From JAZLIT01 sp045617525 (GTDB taxonomy: Bacteria > Bacillota > Bacilli > Bacillales_A > Planococcaceae): a stretch of DNA of 10,927 nt. The translations under genes and the position numbers were made by a program. The notes below the pieces were generated by a model that was not told the origin of the DNA, searched no databases, and worked only from the letters and a program-made list of their open reading frames with translations. Position 1 is the stretch's first letter. Each line of letters opens with the position of its first letter. The stretch covers positions 1-10,927 of the forward strand of contig JAZLIT010000011.1 of assembly GCA_045617525.1 (NCBI GenBank). Reading direction: 5' to 3'. Below, one piece after another: positions 1 to 5,054 of this stretch.

Positions 1-1
1 A

Positions 2-292
2 ATCGAAAATATGTTAAGAGTAGTTCCATCAGTGGGTGCTTGGATAGGCGATACTCTTATTGGTTTCGCAAGAGCTGTTACGGATGGGAAATTTAGAGCA
101 TATATTGAAGATGTGCTTATACTTAGTTCGTATCGTGAAGAAGGCATAGGAACGAACCTCGTATCAAAACTGTTAGATGAACTTTCACATATTGATGTAA
201 TAAGTTTGTTTTGTGAGGAACATTTAATACCTTTCTATAAAAAAAGTACCTTTAAACATAGCAAATCACAATTTATAATGCATAGAAAATAA
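2..292 (+). CDS. GNAT family N-acetyltransferase, 5'-truncated by window edge
   Basis: The reading frame is open to the left edge (three more codons precede the ATG at 11), so this is the C-terminal part of a longer protein. The visible piece of about 96 residues has the GNAT core. A 'GxLIGFARAVTDG'-like strand pair is followed by 'EDVLILSSYREEGIGTNL', whose REEGIG matches the acetyl-CoA pyrophosphate-binding motif (Q/R-x-x-G-x-G/A). A C-terminal 'FYKKSTF' corresponds to the usual Y-x-k-x-GF segment. GNAT enzymes move an acetyl group from acetyl-CoA to an amine; the substrate cannot be told here. Typical members are 130-150 residues, so about 35-50 N-terminal residues should lie upstream. The ATG at 11 is unlikely to be the real start because the first strand and helices of the fold would be missing and no ribosome binding site is visible before it. 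Confidence 0.85.
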   Translation: MENMLRVVPSVGAWIGDTLIGFARAVTDGKFRAYIEDVLILSSYREEGIGTNLVSKLLDELSHIDVISLFCEEHLIPFYKKSTFKHSKSQFIMHRK

Positions 293-566
293 CCTTAACT
301 TGAGTATCGCGGTGTGATTTAGCCACCTGTTGCGGAGAGAATACCATTTTGCCTTTTTAGAAGGGTTTTATCCATTCTTTATTGGCTATTGTTAAGCTTG
401 AATGGCTTGACATCGAGCCTCTGCCGGCATGAGACTTGCGCCAGAGAACCAGCTTAATCTAACTGCCTCTGCCAAGCGAGGCTATCATGCCCGCTGCTCA
501 ATATAAAGCCCGACTTCGATGGAGCATTTGCTGTTTTTTTCCCGCTTGTTGGACTAGCTAATAAAA
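293..566. other. Gene-free intergenic stretch, GC-richer than its flanks
   Basis: No open frame with a credible start and ribosome binding site was found on either strand between the GNAT stop and the terminator at 571. The part from about 390 to 540 is richer in G and C than the flanking DNA and is full of complementary segments, described separately. The part from 296 to 390 shows nothing recognisable. Confidence 0.6.
390..540 (+). ncRNA. Candidate structured RNA (family unknown)
   Basis: Seen directly on the + strand: CATC 411-414 pairs with GATG 518-521, extendable by GA 415-416 / TC 516-517. As an alternative continuation, GAGC 415-418 pairs with GCTC 496-499. The segment 423-432 pairs with 485-494 with one C-C mismatch (425/492). 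GCCTC 465-469 pairs with GAGGC 478-482 as a local hairpin. TTAAGCT 392-398 is fully complementary to AGCTTAA 451-457, which would cross the main stem as a pseudoknot. A run of seven T ends the block at 534-540, which favours the + strand. No known Rfam family was recognised. It could be a free small RNA or the structured non-coding end of a mobile element whose transposase is gone. No promoter was identified, so expression is unproven. Confidence 0.35.
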
Positions 567-570
567 ATGA

Positions 571-613
571 AGGGGTTGTCTGAATAAGCGACATTCAGAC
601 AACCCCCTTTTTT
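571..613. terminator. Strong intrinsic terminator, probably two-way
   Basis: GGGGTTGTCTGAAT (572-585) pairs perfectly with ATTCAGACAACCCC (593-606) around a 7-nt loop, followed by six T at 608-613. The left flank is A-rich (562-567), giving a T-rich tail on the other strand. It can therefore stop ykkD transcription from the right and any + strand transcript from the left. Confidence 0.85.
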
Positions 614-642
614 CAAAAATCAATGCGTATCGACATTAATAT

Positions 643-957
643 TTAACTAACAAGTTTCAATCCTACGACGGAGCTAATAATTAAAAATATACAAACAATC
701 CGACGCCAATCGCTAGATTCTTTATATAAGAGTATGCCGATTATAGCACCACCACTTGCACCGATGCCTGTCCAAATTGCATACGCAACACTCATTGGGA
801 TTTCTTCCATTGCAAAGGCTAAAAATAAGAAACTGAACACGAAGGAAAGGATCATCAAGGCCACTGGCTGCCATTTCTTTTTCTTTTGCATTTCATTCAT
901 AAATAGAACGGCAAGCATTTCAAATAAACCTGCAATGATTAAATAAAACCAGCTCAT
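643..957 (-). CDS. ykkD: SMR transporter subunit YkkD (guanidinium/drug exporter)
   Basis: A 104-residue small multidrug resistance protein with four membrane segments. The SMR carboxylate is Glu13 in the first helix ('AGLFEMLAV'). The later 'PMSVAYAIWTGIGASGG' is the conserved third-helix interface, and the protein ends 'GLKLVS'. It closely resembles Bacillus subtilis YkkD (105 residues). SMR proteins work as dimers and exchange protons for cations; paired SMR proteins usually form heterodimers, so the partner is the upstream YkkC. Its ATG overlaps the ykkC stop as ATGA (957-954), implying translational coupling, and it also has its own AAGGAGG about 10 nt upstream. Control is through the guanidine-I riboswitch before ykkC. 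Guanidinium as substrate is inferred from that riboswitch and from known Gdx-type SMR biology. Confidence 0.9.
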   Translation of the reverse strand: MSWFYLIIAGLFEMLAVLFMNEMQKKKKWQPVALMILSFVFSFLFLAFAMEEIPMSVAYAIWTGIGASGGAIIGILLYKESSDWRRIVCIFLIISSVVGLKLVS

Positions 958-1286
958 ACTGCCGCATCCTCCTTCGGTGTTAATACTTTAAGCCCTACAA
1001 CCCCTAGTAATAATAAAGCAACAAAGATAACTTTCATCAACTTTACAGGTTCATCAAATAAAACGATCTCAGTTAAAACTGTTCCAACTGTTCCCAGTCC
1101 GACGAAAACAGCATAAACTGTGCCAACTGGAAGCTTGCTGCTTGCATGAATCATTAAATAAAAGCTTACGATTACTGCTACTGCTGTTAATCCCCATTCA
1201 ATTGTATTCGCGGCATGTTTTAAGCCAATTACCCAGCCCACCTCAAAGATTGCTGCTACAACTACTTGTATCCATGTTTTTTGCAT
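954..1286 (-). CDS. ykkC: SMR transporter subunit YkkC (guanidinium/drug exporter)
   Basis: A 110-residue four-helix SMR protein. The first helix carries 'AAIFEVGWVIGLKHA' with the essential Glu15 and Trp18, and the third carries 'PVGTVYAVFVGLGTVGT'. 'EIVLFDEPV' and 'GVVGLKVLT' follow. The match to B. subtilis YkkC (112 residues) is clear. The start ATG at 1286 is preceded by AAAGGGGAAG. It is the first gene of the operon with ykkD and lies about 50 bp downstream of the riboswitch aptamer. Role: one half of a heterodimeric proton-coupled exporter in the cell membrane. The riboswitch makes guanidinium the likely natural substrate, although paired SMRs were first studied as multidrug pumps. The C-terminal 'TPKEDAAV' tail is charged and probably cytoplasmic. 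Confidence 0.92.
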   Translation of the reverse strand: MQKTWIQVVVAAIFEVGWVIGLKHAANTIEWGLTAVAVIVSFYLMIHASSKLPVGTVYAVFVGLGTVGTVLTEIVLFDEPVKLMKVIFVALLLLGVVGLKVLTPKEDAAV

Positions 1287-1307
1287 ATGTTTCTTCCCCT
1301 TTCAATT

Positions 1308-1350
1308 AAAAAAGCCTGAAAGTTATGACTATCATAACCTCCCAGGCTTT
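1308..1350 (-). terminator. Riboswitch-controlled terminator of ykkCD
   Basis: On the minus strand AAAGCCTG (1350-1343) pairs with CAGGCTTT (1318-1311), and GTTATGA (1338-1332) pairs with TCATAAC (1328-1322). The T run is read from 1313 to 1308. The 5' arm includes the conserved GCC(T/C)GGGAG of the guanidine aptamer, so ligand binding and terminator formation exclude each other: guanidine should switch the genes on. Confidence 0.85.
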
Positions 1351-1430
1351 TATCCTTCCGTGTACACGAACGTATTCGTGCGTTTTCTCTCGGACCAGAC
1401 AAGCTTGTAACCCCGGAACCCTAGAAAACC
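1338..1430 (-). promoter_or_regulatory. Guanidine-I riboswitch (ykkC motif)
   Basis: Read on the minus strand, the segment contains the signature blocks of the ykkC class in order: CTAGGGTTCCGG (from 1424), GTCTGGTCCGAGAGAAA, a variable hairpin (ACGAA..TTCGT), ACGGAAGGATAAAAGCC and GGGAGG (ending 1338). These match the established consensus nearly base for base. The aptamer's 3' end overlaps the terminator arm, as in known members that raise expression when guanidinium binds. The gene context (ykkC-ykkD) fits perfectly. A possible -10 (TATAGT, 1457-1452) would start the RNA about 15 nt before the aptamer, but its -35 is poor. Confidence 0.95.
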
Positions 1431-1483
1431 TTTATATTTGATTGTGTAATTACTATAGTTAGATATTGTTTACTAAAAAAAAC

Positions 1484-1639
1484 CTAAAGTGAAGTGAAAT
1501 AGTCAACAATACGGTCATAGTTTGTGAATAACATATAAAGTACAATAACAACTAAAAAGAACTTTGCTGTTTTCACAAAAAGCTTAAATAACAGCATTGC
1601 GATAATAATAATCACACATATAAGTAAGATTGTATTCAT
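1484..1639 (-). CDS. Small membrane protein, 51 residues, function unknown
   Basis: A short frame from ATG (1639-1637) to TAG (1486-1484). The product starts 'MNTILLICVIIIIAMLLF', continues with a basic turn (KLFVKTAK, about residues 19-26) and a second hydrophobic stretch (FFLVVIVLYMLF, about 27-38), then a polar tail 'TNYDRIVDYFTSL'. This suggests one long or two short membrane helices with a positive hinge. Its ATG overlaps the stop of the preceding gene as ATGA (1639-1636), the usual sign of translational coupling. Its own ribosome binding site (AGG about 9 nt upstream) is weak, so coupling is probably how it is translated. I recognise no family. It could act with the 135-residue protein as a membrane partner. 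Confidence rests on the exact overlap and the membrane-like composition. Confidence 0.6.
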   Translation of the reverse strand: MNTILLICVIIIIAMLLFKLFVKTAKFFLVVIVLYMLFTNYDRIVDYFTSL

Positions 1640-2043
1640 CTTATTTTACCTGCCACAAAAATTGAAATTTTGTGTCCCTTTCGCTTAATTTTCCAGTTAG
1701 CTGAAATGAAATCAGAAATCTGGCGTTCAATTACTTCGCTTACTTCAAGGTCAAAAATGCCGTTTTCTTCAAGACGATAACGTGATGCATCAATACCTAA
1801 TTTCATTGACAATAAATTTTTCAATCCATTAATTGTTACGAATGTAATTTTGTAATCACCTTTGAATGCCAGGTCTAACTTACTAACATCCTCATTCCAA
1901 AGTGTAATTATCGGTTGGAGATCCATCTTAACAGGTAATGATTCCGTAGTGTTCTGCTCAATTGCGGTCGATAATTCAACAAAACCAATTCCCTCTTTTT
2001 TCAATCCTTCAATAGTATACGCTTGCGTTAAAGATATGTACAT
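1636..2043 (-). CDS. Hypothetical protein, 135 residues
   Basis: An open frame of 135 codons with a good ribosome binding site (AAAGGAGTGG, about 9 nt before the ATG at 2043). The protein has no signal peptide and no membrane segment. It looks like a mixed alpha/beta soluble protein: a middle part with alternating hydrophobic residues ('LDLAFKGDYKITFVTINGLKNLLS'-like, about 57-80), an acidic region around 'ENGIFDLEVSEVIERQ', and a strongly basic C-terminus ('WKIKRKGHKISIFVAGKIR', last 19 residues) that could touch nucleic acid or membrane lipid. I do not recognise the family. It is followed, with an ATGA overlap, by the 51-residue membrane protein, so the two are probably made together. The gene lies 104 bp downstream of the recombinase-like gene on the same strand, probably with its own promoter. 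Confidence 0.7.
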   Translation of the reverse strand: MYISLTQAYTIEGLKKEGIGFVELSTAIEQNTTESLPVKMDLQPIITLWNEDVSKLDLAFKGDYKITFVTINGLKNLLSMKLGIDASRYRLEENGIFDLEVSEVIERQISDFISANWKIKRKGHKISIFVAGKIR

Positions 2044-2147
2044 CCGGACCCACTCCTTTGCTCTAAAATTATCGTAGCAAAATTTTACATAGTAAGCAAT
2101 CTGTGATGGGTATGATAGTTAATTTTGGGGTGCCCCGCTTTACCTAC

Positions 2148-3014
2148 TTATTTATTATACTGTGGCATCCGATTTTGTCGTTCTGTCAGTACACTTTTTC
2201 TTGCATAGCCATAGTCCTCCGTATTTTTTTGCATCTGGGTTGCGTCCATCTCACCAATTGAATAGTACCTAAGCATCGTGGCAGTAACTTGAAAATTAAG
2301 TTCCCTCGACATACTAGCAAATAAACGCTCGATTGTTTTCGTAGTAATTGGCTTGCCTTTTTTATTGCGAACACCTAGCCATACATAGGGACTCAACTCT
2401 GAATCTGGCATAAAAATTCTTGTTTCCTCTTGATAGTCTTTAAGTAACTGTTGCAGCTTCGGTGAGATTGTTACGGTTCTTCCAGATCTGGTTCCTGTGA
2501 TCTGTGCTGATTCATGCTCGATGTTTAACCATTGTATGCGCACTAGTTCTGCAGGTTTAATGGCGGTTTCTTTAATGAAATGGACAATTACCTCATTACG
2601 CTTTGCTAACCATTGATGCTCCTTCGTTAAAGCCCTTTGCCCCTTCATTTGCCAAAATTGCAATACTAGCTGTAGTTGATGCGAGGTCAGTGACTCAAGT
2701 TCACTTAAATCAATACTATCTGGCTTTAATTCTGCAGCGGCTAGTAAATGAGTAAACTGGGTATTACCCATCGTTTGCAGAAAATGGAGGAATTTTTTTA
2801 ATGAAGCTAACTTTCGGTTGATTGTTGAAATACTGTATTGTTCTTTCTCCAATGTGTTTTTGTAGCTTAAGACGGCTTGCTCAAATTGCTCGATTGCCGT
2901 CACATTCATTTTTTTTATAAAATGATTCATGTCGAGTCGATATTGTTTTTGCGTATGAATAGAATTACTGTTTTGCGTTACATAATGATTAAAATGAGAT
3001 AGAAGGTTTTCCAT
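2148..3014 (-). CDS. Tyrosine recombinase/integrase-like protein with degenerate active site
   Basis: A 288-residue protein with the two-domain plan of XerC/XerD-type integrases. Residues 1-85 form a SAM-like core-binding domain ('HTQKQYRLDMNHFI', 'SISTINRKLASLKKFLHFL'). Residues about 105-288 form a catalytic-like domain. The usual 'GLRxSELxxLxW' appears as 'AIKPAELVRIQW', with Lys153 in place of the first catalytic Arg. The 'HxLRH' box appears as 'TMLRYY': Arg249 is kept, but both His are Thr246 and Tyr250. 'GH' is 'GY' (269-270), and the nucleophile position nine residues on is Arg279. A tyrosine remains only at 286 near the end. Established family knowledge says these residues carry out strand cleavage, so it is probably a DNA-binding protein without recombinase activity. 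The start has a perfect AAGGAGG 7 nt upstream. No phage or transposon genes lie nearby. It could be a domesticated relic with a new role. Confidence 0.75.
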   Translation of the reverse strand: MENLLSHFNHYVTQNSNSIHTQKQYRLDMNHFIKKMNVTAIEQFEQAVLSYKNTLEKEQYSISTINRKLASLKKFLHFLQTMGNTQFTHLLAAAELKPDSIDLSELESLTSHQLQLVLQFWQMKGQRALTKEHQWLAKRNEVIVHFIKETAIKPAELVRIQWLNIEHESAQITGTRSGRTVTISPKLQQLLKDYQEETRIFMPDSELSPYVWLGVRNKKGKPITTKTIERLFASMSRELNFQVTATMLRYYSIGEMDATQMQKNTEDYGYARKSVLTERQNRMPQYNK

Positions 3015-3131
3015 CTTTTTTCCTCCTTAATAAGTGTCGTAAAATGACTTAAATAATCTTTAAATTTTGGTGCGAGCGTGTATGTAAGTTAGATAATTAA
3101 GTGTCGGATAATATGTAATTCACCTTTTATG

Positions 3132-3145
3132 AGAACACTTGTTCT
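3132..3145. promoter_or_regulatory. LexA (SOS)-box-like palindrome
   Basis: AGAACACTTGTTCT is a perfect 6-2-6 inverted repeat and fits GAAC-N4-GTTC, the core of the Bacillales LexA/DinR operator (CGAAC-RNRY-GTTCG style). It departs from the full consensus at the outer C/G and at one inner position. It lies about 120 bp before the recombinase-like start and close to the -35 position expected for a minus-strand promoter with -10 at 3113-3108. It could also act on the rightward gene, 158 bp away. Only the sequence match supports it. Confidence 0.4.
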
Positions 3146-3242
3146 ACTGTACTATATGTCTGGCAGTTTGTTAAGAGATTTCTCGAATTGCGTACTGTTT
3201 CTCCCACTTTATCCCAAAATACATGAAATATTCAAATATCTA

Positions 3243-3271
3243 TCGAATGCTTTGCTTTTGTAGGATATAAT
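3243..3271 (+). promoter_or_regulatory. Putative sigma-A promoter of the crotonase gene
   Basis: TATAAT at 3266-3271 is a perfect -10. The hexamer 17 bp upstream (TCGAAT, 3243-3248) matches TTGACA at only three positions. Transcription would begin near 3278, about 25 nt before the GTG start. Confidence 0.4.
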
Positions 3272-3302
3272 GGTTGAAATTAGGCATTGAGGGGGATTTT
3301 TT

Positions 3303-4097
3303 GTGCAAGTTCGAACAACTCGTTTAGAAGCAGAAGATGCAAAAATTATCTATCAGGAAACTGCAGGACTCGCGATTATTACGATCAATCGCCCACAAGC
3401 GAAAAATGCGTTAACTGCGAATATGTGGGATGAATTAGCGCGCATTGCTTTAACGACATTGGAAAATCCAAAAAATAAAGTATTACTTATTCGTGGCGCT
3501 GGTGAAAACTTCACAGCAGGCTCTGATATTAAAGAATTTAATGCTATCTCACTTGAAGAAGCAGAAGATGCATTTATTAATATGGAGAACACCATTTCAA
3601 CAATTGAAAATTTACAGATTCCCGTTATCGGTGTAATAAACGGTCCCGCGATGGGTGCTGGTCTAGAGCTATCCTTAGCATGTGATATTCGAATTGGCTC
3701 TGATAAAGCGAAAATGGGGATCCCTGTTGGCAAATTAGGCATTACGTTAAACAATAGATTTGCTAAACGCCTAGTCGATTTAGTCGGACCCTCGAAAACA
3801 AAGGATTTTGTGTTCACTGGGCGCATGTATAAAGCGCAAGAGGCTTATGATGCCGGTATGCTTAACTATTTAGTTGCTGAAAAGGATTTAACACGCTTTT
3901 CATTACGTATTGGTAAGCTTGTAGCGGGTATGTCACCGGATTCATTATTGGCGGTTAAACAGGCTGTACGCAATTGTACGGATTCTACGCCTAGCGACTG
4001 GGGACCATCTACGCCGTTTGTGTCTAAAAATGATTTTGCTGAAGGTGTATTAGCATTCGTCGAAAAACGCCAGCCTCACTTTGCACCTAAAAAGTAA
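3303..4097 (+). CDS. Enoyl-CoA hydratase/isomerase (crotonase) family protein
   Basis: A 264-residue crotonase-fold protein. Start is GTG at 3303 behind GAGGGGG. The fold's landmarks are 'ITINRPQAKNALT' (residues 26-38), the first oxyanion-hole segment 'FTAGSDIKEF' (70-79), and the second 'NGPAMGAGLELSLACDIRI' (113-131) with Glu122 at the place of the first catalytic glutamate of hydratases. The second glutamate (in 'QPExxxGxxPGxGG' of canonical enzymes) is absent: the segment reads 'IPVGKLGITLNN', with Val142 there. The protein should bind an acyl-CoA and stabilise an enolate but is unlikely to be a standard two-glutamate enoyl-CoA hydratase. Isomerase, thioesterase-like or other crotonase chemistry is possible. 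It is a single gene between a divergent promoter region and a two-way terminator, with no beta-oxidation partners nearby. Confidence 0.85.
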   Translation: MQVRTTRLEAEDAKIIYQETAGLAIITINRPQAKNALTANMWDELARIALTTLENPKNKVLLIRGAGENFTAGSDIKEFNAISLEEAEDAFINMENTISTIENLQIPVIGVINGPAMGAGLELSLACDIRIGSDKAKMGIPVGKLGITLNNRFAKRLVDLVGPSKTKDFVFTGRMYKAQEAYDAGMLNYLVAEKDLTRFSLRIGKLVAGMSPDSLLAVKQAVRNCTDSTPSDWGPSTPFVSKNDFAEGVLAFVEKRQPHFAPKK

Positions 4098-4140
4098 AAG
4101 AGCAAGTCATTTCACCATTGTGCAAATGACTTGCTCTTTT
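4096..4140. terminator. Two-way intrinsic terminator
   Basis: The 17-nt arm 4096-4112 (AAAAGAGCAAGTCATTT) is perfectly complementary to 4124-4140 around an 11-nt loop. With A at the left end and T at the right end it serves both the crotonase gene, whose stop it overlaps, and the convergent NTPase gene, whose stop begins at 4141. Confidence 0.9.
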
Positions 4141-4947
4141 TTACGTTTGAATAGACCTTACGACTACATGAACTGTCGATAATTTCAACTCAAACATCGT
4201 TTCAAACGCTCGTTGAACTTCCTGCTGCAATTGTTGCATAGACGTCACTACATCGTACGTTACTGGTGCAGCAATCGATACTTCAAGTAACACAACAGGT
4301 AAATGCTCAGTAAAACGAAATGTTGACCGGTGCACTGTTTTTACTTGCTTATACTCTTGTGCAACATTATGTAATACCTGTTCATACACACGCCCAGCAA
4401 CATAGATCGTTTGCCGATGGAAATCTGGTGTTACAAGTGTCGTTTCACCAATTTTTTCACTCTTAGACGAAAAAATATCACGTCCCTTTTGAACCATGCG
4501 CCTAAAGAAGTTTTGCTCCACCTGATTATATGGAATCGGCATCGTATGCTTGCCGTTAATGGCACGCACATATTTTGCGAGCAATATTTCCTCCTGCGTC
4601 CGCACTTCCTCAATTTCCACGTATTCGTCTACTTCTCCGAGCTCTAATCGATACACGATCCGATTGACCATTCTCATCGACGTACCAATCACCATTATGG
4701 TCGCAATGTTATTTTCTTTAATCGCATCTTTAACGGACTGGCAATGTGCCTCATCCATAAAAATAGCACGTTTCACCGCGGTCAATGTATTCTTTTCAAA
4801 TTTAGCGGATAACCCCGCAACGTTTTTCCCATCAATAATTAGCAGACCGTCATCGATAATTGCTTCTATGTCTCTCGTATGTGCAAACGCTAATGCACTT
4901 GAGCTTTTCCCTGTACCACTCGGCCCATACAATGCTGTAATGTGCAT
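4141..4947 (-). CDS. P-loop NTPase with C-terminal Asp23/Gls24-like domain
   Basis: A 268-residue protein with two parts. Residues 1 to about 130 are a P-loop NTPase: Walker A 'GPSGTGKSS' at 8-16 right at the N-terminus, and a Walker B-like 'AIFMDEAH' at 61-68 after a hydrophobic strand. 'ATIMVIGTSMRMVNRI' (82-97) looks like the following strand and sensor-type segment. Residues about 180-268 ('YVAGRVYEQVLHNVAQEYKQVKTV...', '...LEVSIAAPVTYDVVTSMQQLQQEVQRAFETMFELKLSTVHVVV') resemble the Asp23/Gls24 (YloU-type) envelope-stress fold, with the usual elongated strand, helix and final V-x-V-x-V strand. Start is ATG at 4947 behind AAGGAGGG. No membrane segment or signal is present, so it should be cytoplasmic. 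The role is unknown; the fusion suggests nucleotide-driven control of an Asp23-type assembly. The domain call is from pattern memory and should be tested by profile search. Confidence 0.7.
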   Translation of the reverse strand: MHITALYGPSGTGKSSSALAFAHTRDIEAIIDDGLLIIDGKNVAGLSAKFEKNTLTAVKRAIFMDEAHCQSVKDAIKENNIATIMVIGTSMRMVNRIVYRLELGEVDEYVEIEEVRTQEEILLAKYVRAINGKHTMPIPYNQVEQNFFRRMVQKGRDIFSSKSEKIGETTLVTPDFHRQTIYVAGRVYEQVLHNVAQEYKQVKTVHRSTFRFTEHLPVVLLEVSIAAPVTYDVVTSMQQLQQEVQRAFETMFELKLSTVHVVVRSIQT

Positions 4948-4981
4948 TGCTGTCCCTCCTTAAGTATTAAATTGATATTTC

Positions 4982-5011
4982 TTTACAGAGTTTTCAGTTT
5001 TTAATTATGTT
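4982..5011 (+). promoter_or_regulatory. Putative promoter of the aminotransferase gene
   Basis: TTTACA (4982-4987) and TATGTT (5006-5011) are separated by 18 bp. A second -10-like TATAAA follows at 5022-5027. Either would give a short leader before the AAAGGAG site. The choice between them is not settled by sequence. Confidence 0.3.
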
Positions 5012-5054
5012 AAACTAGCATTATAAATCTTCGTCCATAAAGGAGCGCATCTAA

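Larger units (their letters stand above)
3015..3302. other. Divergent intergenic region between recombinase-like and crotonase genes
   Basis: This 288-bp AT-rich stretch carries outward promoters for both flanking genes. It holds a LexA-like palindrome at 3132-3145, a perfect -10 box for the crotonase gene at 3266-3271, and a possible minus-strand -10 (TATTAT, 3113-3108) for the recombinase-like gene. No open frame of note and no RNA structure is apparent. Confidence 0.55.

Noticed and set aside
1473..1485. T8 run on the minus strand right after the 51-residue gene, as its terminator
   Set aside because: No GC-rich stem precedes it. The T run alone does not support termination.
2127..2136. 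GGGGTGCCCC palindrome between the recombinase-like gene and the 135-residue gene, as a terminator
   Set aside because: The loop would be only two bases and no T run follows on the minus strand, so it does not fit an intrinsic terminator.
2148..3014. Active integrase of a genomic island with attachment sites in the window
   Set aside because: The active site is degenerate, no phage or transposon genes flank it, no tRNA is present, and no direct repeats bounding the region were noticed.
3270..3290. Tiny upstream reading frame (six codons, MVEIRH) before the crotonase gene, overlapping its ribosome binding site
   Set aside because: Its ATG lies inside the likely -10 box, so it would not be transcribed.
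3353..3826. 157-residue minus-strand frame opposite the crotonase gene
   Set aside because: It is a shadow of the conserved crotonase coding sequence with no start signal or recognisable domain.
4550..4963. 137-residue plus-strand frame opposite the NTPase gene
   Set aside because: It is antisense to a gene with clear Walker motifs, has no ribosome binding site, and its composition is that of a reverse-strand shadow.
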